A DNA stretch of 64,000 nucleotides from the NCBI GenBank assembly GCA_964499575.1, contig CAZCLK010000004.1, forward strand, positions 1-64,000, in the 5' to 3' direction. Each line of letters starts with the position of its first letter. Positions within the stretch are counted from its first letter, which is position 1. This document shows positions 32,994-41,015 of this stretch, piece after piece. The position numbers and the translations under genes were made by a program. The notes beneath the pieces were generated by a model that saw only the letters and a program-made list of their open reading frames with translations, ran no database searches and was not told where the DNA came from. The DNA comes from JAAYCT01 sp964499575. Its GTDB lineage: Bacteria; Bacillota; Clostridia; Saccharofermentanales; Saccharofermentanaceae.

Positions 32994-33383
32994 ATGAAAA
33001 AATCCACGATCGTACTGATTATCGTATGCATTGCCAGTTTGGTCCTGAGCGTGATCTTTTTTACCGCGGCGGCGATCTCGCTGAAGCGTTTCGGAATTAA
33101 ATGGTTCAAGGAATTTGCAGTCGAGAATGATATCAAATGGGACGGATCGAACTGGAATATCGACTGGGACGAGGAATTTGAAGACGAAGATGTGCACATT
33201 AAACTGCCGTTTGTCAACATCGAAACCGACGAGGACGGAGAGCGGATTGAAATCCCGTTCATCGACATCTCGGTGGACGACGGAAAAGGATCGATCAAAA
33301 TCGGAAAACAGGAAGATACGGAAGAGACGACTCTTCCCGATGAAACGGTTGACTCGTCTGAGACGGTTTCCGGGCAGGATTGA
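32994..33383 (+). CDS. Small membrane-anchored acidic protein
   Basis: Protein of 129 residues with one N-terminal transmembrane helix (about 4-27) and a very acidic outside part ('DWDEEFEDEDVHIKLPF', repeated 'PFVNIET/PFIDISVDD' pattern) ending in a Thr/Ser/Glu tail. I do not recognise a named family; adhesin-like DUF4097 proteins often occupy this operon position and this may be a reduced analogue. It lies 21 bases after the HAAS gene with GGAGG upstream and is followed by a terminator. Confidence 0.7.
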   Translation: MKKSTIVLIIVCIASLVLSVIFFTAAAISLKRFGIKWFKEFAVENDIKWDGSNWNIDWDEEFEDEDVHIKLPFVNIETDEDGERIEIPFIDISVDDGKGSIKIGKQEDTEETTLPDETVDSSETVSGQD

Positions 33384-33436
33384 AATTGCTGAACTTGTCG
33401 GGATCACCTGATCCATCCTCAAAAAAGAAAAATTCG

Positions 33437-33473
33437 CCCGCAAAGGAATTGTTCCGATGCGGGTCGGTTTTTT
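33437..33473 (+). terminator. Probable terminator of the PadR operon
   Basis: CCCGCA (33437-33442) pairs with TGCGGG (33458-33463), with an inner GGAA/TTCC, followed after four bases by six T. Confidence 0.6.
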
Positions 33474-33589
33474 CAGTCGAATAACGAATCGAATTTCGAC
33501 AAATTTTGATCCGGATGCAATAACGAAGTCATTTACCATGCTTTCGATCCTAAGTCAAAACAGGTCAACGAATCATTGCTTGTGTGATA

Positions 33590-33598
33590 TGATATAAT
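33590..33598 (+). promoter_or_regulatory. Extended -10 promoter of the CPBP gene
   Basis: TGATATAAT (33590-33598) matches TGnTATAAT, 62 bases before the start. No strong -35 seen. Confidence 0.55.
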
Positions 33599-33660
33599 CT
33601 ATTTTCGAGTTGAATAAACAGGAAAAGGAAGAAAGAATTGAATATACGGAGGACCACGAG

Positions 33661-35004
33661 ATGACCGAGCCCGAAAGAGTTATACCAAATACGATGCAAT
33701 CCGTTTTCCGCAAACCATGGATGGGTGTGCTGTGGTTCTTCCTTTTTATGGCCGTGTTCATATTTGTATGTGCTCCGCTTCAATTCAGATTCGGCATGAC
33801 CGGTCTTGCATTGACCGAACTGATCATTCTGATCATGGCCGTGATCCCGGCATTCCTCTCGGGACAGAAGTTTTCCGAGGTGTTTCCGGTTAAGATTCCG
33901 TCGGGTCTGAAGCTTCTTGGAGTTCTTTTAATGTGGGCCGGCACATTTTTGATTGTTCTGGTATTCAACGTCGTCATTATGATGTTGCTTCCGCAGGAAA
34001 TGGCGCAGGAGACCACCGGGCTGAACGCTGCTTTTACGAGCATCCGTTTTCTCCCGGCGTTCCTGATTGTTGCCGTGATGCCCGCAATCTGTGAGGAAGC
34101 CCTTCATCGCGGATTTATTTTATCGACGATGAAAACGATCCGCAAAGATTGGGTGGTCGTTCTGATTATGGGGATCCTGTTCGGCCTGTTTCATCTCAGT
34201 GTCGTACGTTTTGCCGGAACAGCAATCCTGGGCGCGGTGATGACGTATATCATGCTGAAGACCAGAAATTTTATATATCCCGCATTCCTGCACTTGATCA
34301 ATAACACCGTTCCTTTGTTGCTCGTTTTCTTCGTGACCGGGGCATCCGGGACAGGTGAACAGGTCACCGCGGAGATGCTCGAGCAGAGCACGGGCATCAG
34401 CGACGTGTTGACGCTCGGAGCCATCATTCTTTTTGCCTGCGGAGCTCCGGTCCTGATCGCGGGCGGAGCCGCGTTAATCAACAGGAAAAAGTCCGTCGAG
34501 TATACTCCCGAAGAGAAGACCGAAAGGAACAAGAAGGCAATCCGGGTGATCATCGTCTCCGCCGTTCTGTCCTCATTGCTTTTTATTTCGGGATTGGTTC
34601 TCATGGTCGGGGGAATGCTTACCGATATGCCCCTCAATATCGACGAGCAATTTGAACTTACACAGGCATCGGAGCCGAAAGTGTACACGACAAACATCAC
34701 ACTGTCCCGTCCGTATGCGCTTCAGTATAACCTGTCCGCGGATAAAGGACTGGTACACCTGGAGATTGTCGATGAGTCGGGTGAAACAGTGTTCGACATT
34801 TTTGCAAGCGAGATATTCGGAAACGCGAATTACACACTCACACCGGGAACATACCGGGTGATTGTCCGGGTCGTTCCGGAGGATGCCCGGGCCTATTATG
34901 AGGAGAACGGAGCAGAATATCCCGAAGGCGGCTTTGCCGACCTGGCCATGCCGGTCGACGAGAACGATCCGGTGCGGATCGATTTGATTCTCAAACTCGT
35001 GTAG
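33661..35004 (+). CDS. CPBP family intramembrane metalloprotease with extra C-terminal domain
   Basis: Membrane protein of 447 residues. The CPBP (CAAX protease/bacteriocin-processing, 'Abi') motifs are present: 'EEALHRG' near residue 145, 'FGLFHLS' near 178 and 'HLINN' near 215. About eight helices precede a long outside tail of roughly 130 residues (after a helix near 290-313) rich in beta pattern, which the basic family lacks. The ATG at 33661 follows ACGGAGG by 8 bases; the frame is open from a TTG at 33610 without a ribosome site. Such proteins serve in bacteriocin self-immunity or prenyl-protein processing; the role here is unknown. Confidence 0.82.
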   Translation: MTEPERVIPNTMQSVFRKPWMGVLWFFLFMAVFIFVCAPLQFRFGMTGLALTELIILIMAVIPAFLSGQKFSEVFPVKIPSGLKLLGVLLMWAGTFLIVLVFNVVIMMLLPQEMAQETTGLNAAFTSIRFLPAFLIVAVMPAICEEALHRGFILSTMKTIRKDWVVVLIMGILFGLFHLSVVRFAGTAILGAVMTYIMLKTRNFIYPAFLHLINNTVPLLLVFFVTGASGTGEQVTAEMLEQSTGISDVLTLGAIILFACGAPVLIAGGAALINRKKSVEYTPEEKTERNKKAIRVIIVSAVLSSLLFISGLVLMVGGMLTDMPLNIDEQFELTQASEPKVYTTNITLSRPYALQYNLSADKGLVHLEIVDESGETVFDIFASEIFGNANYTLTPGTYRVIVRVVPEDARAYYEENGAEYPEGGFADLAMPVDENDPVRIDLILKLV

Positions 35005-35013
35005 CCGGTATCG

Positions 35014-35232
35014 CTATGGAGCGACCGGTAAGACTGTTTCTTCGGACACCGATGCCGGTTTACCTGCACCGGTGTTTTTCGTTTGAAAAACAATCGAACC
35101 GTCCGAAGTGTTCCGGCGTTTCATAGCCGTCTCCATTTTTGCCAAATACAGGTTGATCAAAACAATCAGAAGAGCAGCGATCAGTAGTATTATAAAGACC
35201 GGGAGCAATACTCTTCGGGCAAATTCTTCCAT
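35014..35232 (-). CDS. Small single-pass membrane protein, hypothetical
   Basis: Protein of 72 residues with a strong transmembrane helix at about 8-30 and a short polar tail. TGAGG lies before the ATG. It is convergent with the CPBP gene, with a hairpin (TCGCT/AGCGA inside CCGG/CCGG) in the 9-base gap and just beyond. No family is recognised. The strong hydrophobic helix and start signal favour a real gene, but a chance ORF is possible. Confidence 0.5.
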   Translation of the reverse strand: MEEFARRVLLPVFIILLIAALLIVLINLYLAKMETAMKRRNTSDGSIVFQTKNTGAGKPASVSEETVLPVAP

Positions 35233-35309
35233 GTTTCCTCACTCGCGCCGTAAATGCGCGCCCTGTCGGTGCTTCCGGCGGATAATGCAAGAGCGTAAGC
35301 CGAACACTG

Positions 35310-35318
35310 TGCTATAAT
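35310..35318 (+). promoter_or_regulatory. Extended -10 promoter of the J-like/TPR gene
   Basis: TGCTATAAT (35310-35318) fits TGnTATAAT, 48 bases before the start codon. Confidence 0.55.
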
Positions 35319-35366
35319 ATTAGCATAATCGGATTTTTTCTGTCGCGTGAAAGGAATCGGGCGGCT

Positions 35367-36665
35367 ATGAAGATATGGGAAATCCTGAAAATAGACCGGA
35401 CCGACAATATTCCGACGATCCGTGCCGCATATATCGGCGTTCTGTGTGCGATGAAACCGGAGGAATTTTCGATTCCGAATTTTCTCGCCGCGCACGAGTC
35501 CTATCAGCGCGCGCTGATCTATGCCCGTTCCGGCGCGGACCCGGACTACGAGCTTCCGGAGGACTGGAATTCCCTGCGTATTACGCGGGGCGTCGTCGCG
35601 TACATGGAGCCGATCGTGCGGCTTCGTGAGCTTGCCGCCCCCGATGCCGCCAAGGGCTATATACCCCGGGAAGTCGCGGCACGACTTCAGGATATCATAT
35701 GTTTCTATACCTCCATGATGGCACTGCACGATGATTTTTACAGCCGCATCGAGTTGGACAACTGGAGGGAGCTTCTGCATAACGACCTGCTCACGGATAA
35801 CGTGATCGTTCGGTATCTGCGCCTTCCCCTGCTGGCGTCATGCGTCGCCGAGCCGCTTCTGCCGCAGAATGTGTGGGTGTATCTGGATATGATTTTCCAG
35901 TGGAGCAATCCCACGATCGGGATCCCGAAAGATTATGCGGAAGAGATGAAAATACTCAAGGTGGAAATCGATCCCAAGTGGGACCTGAATTTTGCCCGTT
36001 TTCGCCTGCTCAAAAAGTTACCGGAACGTTCGAAGGAGAAGGAAATCGAAGAGGCGCCCGCCGTTTGGGAATACAAGAAAGCAAAGAAGCCGTCGGCGTT
36101 GAATACGGATTTTGAGATGTATGCGGCATACCGGAGATTTACCCGGGATGCAATCATCGCCGGCAATGTTCCCGATGCGGAAAAATGCTTTGTTCGGGCG
36201 GCGAATGTTTTTGACGGCGATTCGGATTTGTTTGTGATCTACTATGATTTCCTTCGGGGACTACGTGAGCGGGGAGAGTATTCGATGACCCGGGATATGC
36301 ACCTCGGCATGATCGAGCGCCTTCTGGATTTTTTCCCGGAACACCTGGGCTTTTTGATCAGTCGGGCGGATTACTACTCCGACATTAAGGATTTTGATCG
36401 CGCCATCGGGGAATACCGGAAATTGGAGATTCAGTTCCCGGACAGTCTCATGGTTCTGTACGCGATGGCAAAGGCCTGTCGGGCGAACGGTCAGGAAGCG
36501 GAGGCGTCGCGAATCCATAAATTGATTGAGAAGCGTTACAAGTCCGTCCAGGAGCGCCTCAAATCCGGGCGCAGTCATTCTCTGGATGCTGCTTCCATGC
36601 AATCCATCATGCGCGAAAATGAAGAGGTTATGCGACGGGTATCGGCGAAGGGTAAGATGAAATAG
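35367..36665 (+). CDS. Degenerate J-domain/TPR-like protein, paralogue 1
   Basis: Cytoplasmic protein of 432 residues. Residues 1-55 resemble a J domain: helix I 'MKIWEILKI', helix II 'IRAAYIGVLCAMKPEEF', helix III 'FLAAHESYQRALIYAR'. The HPD tripeptide that activates DnaK is replaced (KPE), so co-chaperone activity is doubtful. A conserved middle block (about 110-200, 'SMMALHDDFYSRI', 'PLLPQNVWVY') follows and the C-terminal third looks like TPR-type helical repeats. The neighbouring minus-strand gene at 36711 encodes a paralogue with the same order of blocks, arranged tail to tail. Function unknown. Confidence 0.7.
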   Translation: MKIWEILKIDRTDNIPTIRAAYIGVLCAMKPEEFSIPNFLAAHESYQRALIYARSGADPDYELPEDWNSLRITRGVVAYMEPIVRLRELAAPDAAKGYIPREVAARLQDIICFYTSMMALHDDFYSRIELDNWRELLHNDLLTDNVIVRYLRLPLLASCVAEPLLPQNVWVYLDMIFQWSNPTIGIPKDYAEEMKILKVEIDPKWDLNFARFRLLKKLPERSKEKEIEEAPAVWEYKKAKKPSALNTDFEMYAAYRRFTRDAIIAGNVPDAEKCFVRAANVFDGDSDLFVIYYDFLRGLRERGEYSMTRDMHLGMIERLLDFFPEHLGFLISRADYYSDIKDFDRAIGEYRKLEIQFPDSLMVLYAMAKACRANGQEAEASRIHKLIEKRYKSVQERLKSGRSHSLDAASMQSIMRENEEVMRRVSAKGKMK

Positions 36666-36710
36666 CCGGATCAGCCGACCTCTCGGTCAAGCGGGCGATA
36701 AACCGTCCAA

Positions 36711-38045
36711 TCAGCCGACCTTGCTCTTCTTGCGTGTAGCGACAGCCGCTTCTTTGTCGGCGGCGGATTTCTTTTCGAGCATTTCCATGACTTTATCATT
36801 CAGCCGAAGCTGTTCATTGACCGCAACCGGATCGACGGAGGTGCCGCGCCCGGTCTTCAGGCGCTCCTGTACCGTCGGATACATCTTTTCGATCTGCCGG
36901 ATATGTTTCTTCCATGCGCCGGTCTGTCCGGCACGACGGTAAACGTCCGCGAGCTGGTATATGACCATCAGACTGTCCGGGAAGCGATCCATCAAACGCT
37001 TGTATTCGGCGATGGAGACATCCGGGTGCTGGCGAACCGAATTGATTTCCGCGCGGCTCAACAGGAACATGAAATGATCGGGGAAGAAATCCAGAAGTCG
37101 ATTGAGGATCATCAGATGCAGGTCCTTGATTGCCTTGAGTTTTCCTTCGTCCTTGATCGCGTTGAGGTATTCAAAATAGATAACGTAAAGATCGGGATCG
37201 CGGTCGAATATTTCGGCGGCCTTGACGAAATTGCGCTCGGCCTCCTGCTCATCCCCGTCGATGATCGCATTTCGCGCGTTCATTCGATAGATGGCATAGA
37301 GTTCGTAATCGGTCGTGTCGGGCGGAGAAAAGGTTTGAGCGCGCGCATGGTCCCACATCGGAAGAATGATGCCCGGTTTGCCTTCGGAATTCACCACTCG
37401 ATCCTGCTTGAAAAGCCCGAAACTCAGATTCCACCTCGGGTCCAATTCAATCGAAAGGATGCGCTTCTCGCGGGCAAAATCCTTGGGTAGCGAATAGGAA
37501 CGATCCGTCCACTGAAAGACCAGATCCATGTACACCCAAACATTTTGAGGCAGAAGCGGATTAGCGGCACAGGCGCGAAGAATGGGGAGCCGCAGGAAAT
37601 GCACGATGGAGGGGATACAGAGAATATCGGACTGCAGTAGGTCCCGCCAGTTCTTGATATCGATCCGGCCGTAAAAATCATCGTGCAAGGCCATCATAGA
37701 CACGAAAAAATACACAATATCGTCAAAGCGCCCGGCGGCTTCATCCGGAAGGACCGTATCGGCGGTTTCGGACAGCGGCATTTTGCGGATCCGCAGGATC
37801 TCACTTAAATAGCCCTTCACCTCTGCGGTCAGATAGATCGAGCGATCGGCCGGGTCAATCTCATCGCTTTCCAGAAGGCCGGTCCGCGCGTATTTTATCG
37901 CCTTGATGTACGCTTCCCGCATGACCAGAAAACCCTCTTCGGAAAAATATTGGACCTTAACGGAACAGAAATTATCGATGAAGGCTTTGCGGATTTGAGT
38001 GATACTGTTGGTCTTTGGAAGGTCCAGTATTTCCCATATTTTCAT
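36711..38045 (-). CDS. Degenerate J-domain/TPR-like protein, paralogue 2
   Basis: Protein of 444 residues, paralogous along its full length to the gene at 35367: same opening 'MKIWEIL', 'SMMALHDDFYGRI', 'PLLPQNVWVYMDLVFQW' and TPR-like tail. Its J-like helix II-III turn reads 'SVKVQYF', even further from HPD than paralogue 1. A Lys-rich C-terminal extension ('KKSAADKEAAVATRKKSKVG') is unique to this copy. GGGAGG precedes the ATG. The two stops are 45 bases apart, with the 11-base repeat TCAGCCGACCT at 36671 and 36711. The pair could form a heteromer; this is inference. Confidence 0.7.
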   Translation of the reverse strand: MKIWEILDLPKTNSITQIRKAFIDNFCSVKVQYFSEEGFLVMREAYIKAIKYARTGLLESDEIDPADRSIYLTAEVKGYLSEILRIRKMPLSETADTVLPDEAAGRFDDIVYFFVSMMALHDDFYGRIDIKNWRDLLQSDILCIPSIVHFLRLPILRACAANPLLPQNVWVYMDLVFQWTDRSYSLPKDFAREKRILSIELDPRWNLSFGLFKQDRVVNSEGKPGIILPMWDHARAQTFSPPDTTDYELYAIYRMNARNAIIDGDEQEAERNFVKAAEIFDRDPDLYVIYFEYLNAIKDEGKLKAIKDLHLMILNRLLDFFPDHFMFLLSRAEINSVRQHPDVSIAEYKRLMDRFPDSLMVIYQLADVYRRAGQTGAWKKHIRQIEKMYPTVQERLKTGRGTSVDPVAVNEQLRLNDKVMEMLEKKSAADKEAAVATRKKSKVG

Positions 38046-38451
38046 GTCGATGATCCTCCCGGATGAGTAACATTTCCGATTATTCGATTGGGGCGGGCCG
38101 TGTGAAGAGGGGAGCGTCGAGAGGCGGTGACGGCAGAACGGACTGCCGGAGGCTCTATCTATTACCTATCGTACAAGGATTCTGTGACCCGGCGGTGAAT
38201 TGATTTTATCCAAACCGTGTTCACAAAGTAACCAAATGTTAATTTTTTATGCAAATTGATATCGTCAAATCGCCACATTTACGCAACAATTGCTTCACTG
38301 TATACCAAATCGAAAAAAACATATTGATAAACACTAAAATATTTTATCAAATCAAATGCCGGTCTTTTGCATTGTTTTTTTGAAAATACTGTTGACAATC
38401 TGCGACCGGGTAAGCACAATACAAAATATCTTTGTTGTTTTGGAGGATGAT
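38046..38451 (+). other. AT-rich divergent intergenic region
   Basis: No gene is seen in these 406 bases between the J-like gene and the lipoprotein gene. The right half is much more AT-rich than the surroundings. It holds the inverted repeat TTGATAAA (38324-38331)/TTTATCAA (38343-38350) with an 11-base spacer and the promoter listed next. Confidence 0.7.
38392..38420 (+). promoter_or_regulatory. Candidate promoter of the lipoprotein gene
   Basis: TTGACA (38392-38397) and CACAAT (38415-38420) are 17 bases apart, 31 bases before the start codon. The TTGATAAA/TTTATCAA dyad lies 42 bases upstream of the -35. Confidence 0.6.
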
Positions 38452-39246
38452 ATGAGAAAAATTCGTACCTTTTCGGTGTTTCTGGTTTTAATCCTTGTTC
38501 TGATGACCGCCGTATCCTGTGATCAATTCAGCGCCCTTTCCGAAATCGTCGGGAAAGCGCAGAACGACTCGGATCTGACCGGAGATGACTACATCGTTTA
38601 TGCCAACAGCAAGCGTGACGATGTCATGAAGGAGTATGTCGGCACGAAGGTCGCCGAAAAGCAGTCGGAATTGCTTCTGGATAATATCGAGTTGACCTAT
38701 TACGAGATCGAGGGCGAGCCCGGTAAGTATGAGATCTACATCGATAATGCCAACAAATCATATTTCTATAACGGTGTGGTTCTTCTGAAGAGCAGTACCG
38801 AAGAAATCAAGATCAATGTCCGTATGCTGGCACCCGAATGGAATGAGTATTTTACGCTCGAATTGAAAGGCGATCCGCTGGAGTATGAGTATTTTATCGA
38901 AGGAAATATGTATGAGTGGAAGAAGGAACTTCTCATCGATTACGATTATGAGTGGGAAGAAAAGGACGAAAACGCGAACATTTGGGAGGAGATATTAATC
39001 ATCGACGAGCAGGCCATTGATGATACGATCGCAAACGATTTCGCCAAGTACCTTTATGAGATGGACAGTATTTATAATTACGCGGAGAATTTCACGTACT
39101 ACCTGACGACCGCATCGGATTATCAGGAGGGCGACCGGAACACTCCGTATATGATTTTTGTAGATACGCAAAAGCAGGAAGCCGTGATTACCTTCACCGA
39201 AGAGGGAAAAGACCCGGTGGAGACCACGTTGACTTTTTCGAAATGA
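38452..39246 (+). CDS. Hypothetical acidic lipoprotein
   Basis: Surface lipoprotein of 264 residues: signal peptide 'MRKIRTFSVFLVLILVLMTAVSC' with the lipobox Cys at 23. The mature part is acidic, rich in Glu, Asp and Tyr, with no family I recognise. The ATG at 38452 follows GGAGGATGAT; the frame is open from 38356 but only this start gives a signal peptide. It has its own promoter, and the last bases of the gene contain the promoter of the T-box leader that follows. Confidence 0.8.
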   Translation: MRKIRTFSVFLVLILVLMTAVSCDQFSALSEIVGKAQNDSDLTGDDYIVYANSKRDDVMKEYVGTKVAEKQSELLLDNIELTYYEIEGEPGKYEIYIDNANKSYFYNGVVLLKSSTEEIKINVRMLAPEWNEYFTLELKGDPLEYEYFIEGNMYEWKKELLIDYDYEWEEKDENANIWEEILIIDEQAIDDTIANDFAKYLYEMDSIYNYAENFTYYLTTASDYQEGDRNTPYMIFVDTQKQEAVITFTEEGKDPVETTLTFSK

Positions 39247-39257
39247 GAAGGCATAAT
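39229..39257 (+). promoter_or_regulatory. Promoter of the T-box leader and aromatic operon
   Basis: TTGACT (39229-39234) and CATAAT (39252-39257) are separated by exactly 17 bases and overlap the end of the lipoprotein gene. Transcription would start near 39264, just ahead of the T-box stem I. Confidence 0.65.
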
Positions 39258-39263
39258 TAAATT

Positions 39264-39602
39264 TAATCTTTTTTTTGAAAACCAAAACGCGGTGACGGAG
39301 AAGAGTACCCCGAAGCAGCCGGACAGGGAGAACGGGCCATAGACTGGGAGCCTGTTTGCGGAATAGTGTCGGGAGAAGTTCGCTCCGGAGCGGATTTGCG
39401 GAACGGACCGAATCGAGGTTCCAGTAGGTAAATACGGATGTCCACCGTTACAGGGACGCGGGTATAGGATATTTTCGAAGATCAGTACCCGTAGTGAGAG
39501 CGACATACATCCGTAAGGAGCAGTGTCGAAGATGGGTGGTACCGCGATTGAATCGTCCCATTGCCGAATCGGATTCGATACGGCAATGGGATTTATTTTT
39601 TT
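39264..39602 (+). ncRNA. T-box leader, specifier UUC (Phe)
   Basis: A tRNA-sensing leader in the 389-base gap before the ligase gene. The base of stem I pairs CGGAG (39296-39300) with CTCCG (39383-39387) and CCCGA (39309-39313) with TCGGG (39369-39373). The internal loop between them has AAGAGTA on the 5' side, the usual loop E sequence, and AGAAGTTCG on the 3' side. Reading the triplet before the conserved purine gives UUC at 39379-39381, a Phe codon. The T-box sequence TGGGTGGTACCGCG is at 39533-39546, directly before the terminator. Uncharged tRNA-Phe would stabilise the antiterminator and switch the operon on. Confidence 0.9.
39556..39602 (+). terminator. Regulated terminator of the T-box leader
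   Basis: TCCCATTGCCG (39556-39566) pairs perfectly with CGGCAATGGGA (39581-39591), followed by a T-rich run. Its formation competes with the antiterminator that contains the T-box sequence. Confidence 0.92.
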
Positions 39603-39635
39603 CATGTCGGAAAAACGGACAAGGGGGAAAAAGAA

Positions 39636-40958
39636 ATGGCAAGAACTGAAATCGAAACGTACATCTGGGATACTAAGGCGGAGTGCATGTCCCGGGACGA
39701 ATTGCGCGCGGTGCAAAGCGAGCGCCTGAGGAACTGTGTTCGCCGGATGTACGAGAATGTCCCGTACTATCGGGCCAAGATGGAGGACGCCGGTGTTATG
39801 CCGGAAGATATCCGTGACGTCGACGACCTTCCGAAACTGCCGTTTACCGATAAGTACGACTTTCGCGACAACTATCCGTTCGGAACATTGGCGGTTCCGC
39901 GCGAGGATATCGTGCGTTTTCACTCCTCCTCCGGAACAACCGGAAGGATGAAGGTGGTCGGGTATACCCGAAACGACATACACTTGTGGACGGATTGTCT
40001 TTGCCGTTCCATGGCCAGAAGCGGTGTCATGAAAGGCGATCTCGTACATATCGCATACGGCTACGGATTATTTACCGGAGGACTCGGACCGCATTATGCG
40101 TGCGACGTATTGGGCGCGACCGCGATCCCGGTGTCCGGCGGGAATACGCCGCGCCAGATCCAGATTCTGCGTGAGTGGAAGCCCAACGTGATCATGTGCA
40201 CGCCGTCCTATATGCTTCATCTCGCGGACAAGATGGACGAGATGGGCGTGCGCCGTGACGAATTGAATCTGAAATGCGGAATCTTCGGCGCGGAGCCGTG
40301 GACGCTCAAAATGAGAGACCAGATCGAGGAGAAGCTGGGGCTCAGAGCTTTCGATATTTACGGCCTGTCCGAGATTCTCGGACCCGGTGTCGGATGCGCG
40401 TGCGACAAGTCGGATCTGATCCACCTGGAGGCGGATCACTTCATTCCGGAAATCGTGGATCCCGAGACCGGAAAGCCTTTGCCGGAGGGCGAAATCGGAG
40501 AACTCGTGTTTTCCTCGGTCACCAAGGAAGGCACTCCTCTTTTGCGTTATAACACGCACGACCTGACCCGGATTTATTACGGGAAGTGTGAGTGCGGCAG
40601 AACCACACCCCGGATGGAGAAGGTGACCGGCCGAGCGGACGACATGCTCATCATCCGCGGTGTGAACGTCTTCCCGACGCAGATCGAAGCGGTCATGCTG
40701 ACCTATAGTCAGGTGGAGCCGCATTACATCATCGTGATCGATCGGGTGGACAATTTGGACCGGATGACCGTCAAGGTGGAAATGTCGAGCGCGTTTTTCT
40801 CGGATTCGGTCAAGGATATCGAAAATATCGAACGCAAGCTGGCCGGAGATATCGCGTCGATTACCGGGGTTCACGCCCGGATCGTCTTGTGCGAGCCGAG
40901 AAGCCTCCCGCGTTCGGAAGGCAAAATGAAGCGCGTGTACGACGAGCGTTTCAACTGA
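39636..40958 (+). CDS. paaK: Phenylacetate-CoA ligase
   Basis: AMP-forming ligase of 440 residues that joins phenylacetate or another arylacetate to CoA using ATP. Visible motifs: the ATP-binding 'HSSSGTTGRMKVVGYT', 'CGIFGAEPWT', 'FDIYGLSEILGPGVG', and the C-terminal 'GRADDMLIIRGVNVFPTQIE', which match PaaK. The ATG at 39636 follows GGGGGAAA; the frame is open from 39561 inside the leader. It is the first gene behind a Phe-type T-box and heads an aromatic amino acid operon, suggesting an anabolic role rather than phenylacetate breakdown; no other paa catabolic gene is near. Substrate preference (phenyl-, hydroxyphenyl- or indoleacetate) cannot be read from the sequence. Confidence 0.92.
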   Translation: MARTEIETYIWDTKAECMSRDELRAVQSERLRNCVRRMYENVPYYRAKMEDAGVMPEDIRDVDDLPKLPFTDKYDFRDNYPFGTLAVPREDIVRFHSSSGTTGRMKVVGYTRNDIHLWTDCLCRSMARSGVMKGDLVHIAYGYGLFTGGLGPHYACDVLGATAIPVSGGNTPRQIQILREWKPNVIMCTPSYMLHLADKMDEMGVRRDELNLKCGIFGAEPWTLKMRDQIEEKLGLRAFDIYGLSEILGPGVGCACDKSDLIHLEADHFIPEIVDPETGKPLPEGEIGELVFSSVTKEGTPLLRYNTHDLTRIYYGKCECGRTTPRMEKVTGRADDMLIIRGVNVFPTQIEAVMLTYSQVEPHYIIVIDRVDNLDRMTVKVEMSSAFFSDSVKDIENIERKLAGDIASITGVHARIVLCEPRSLPRSEGKMKRVYDERFN

Positions 40959-41015
40959 CGGATCGTTCAACCTTAGGGGAATCGGGACGTCTGAACGGCC
41001 GGAAGAAGGCTGATT

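Noticed and set aside
32355..33539. 394-codon minus-strand ORF across the PadR operon
   Set aside because: It lies opposite three well-supported genes and crosses their terminator; no motif or ribosome binding site.
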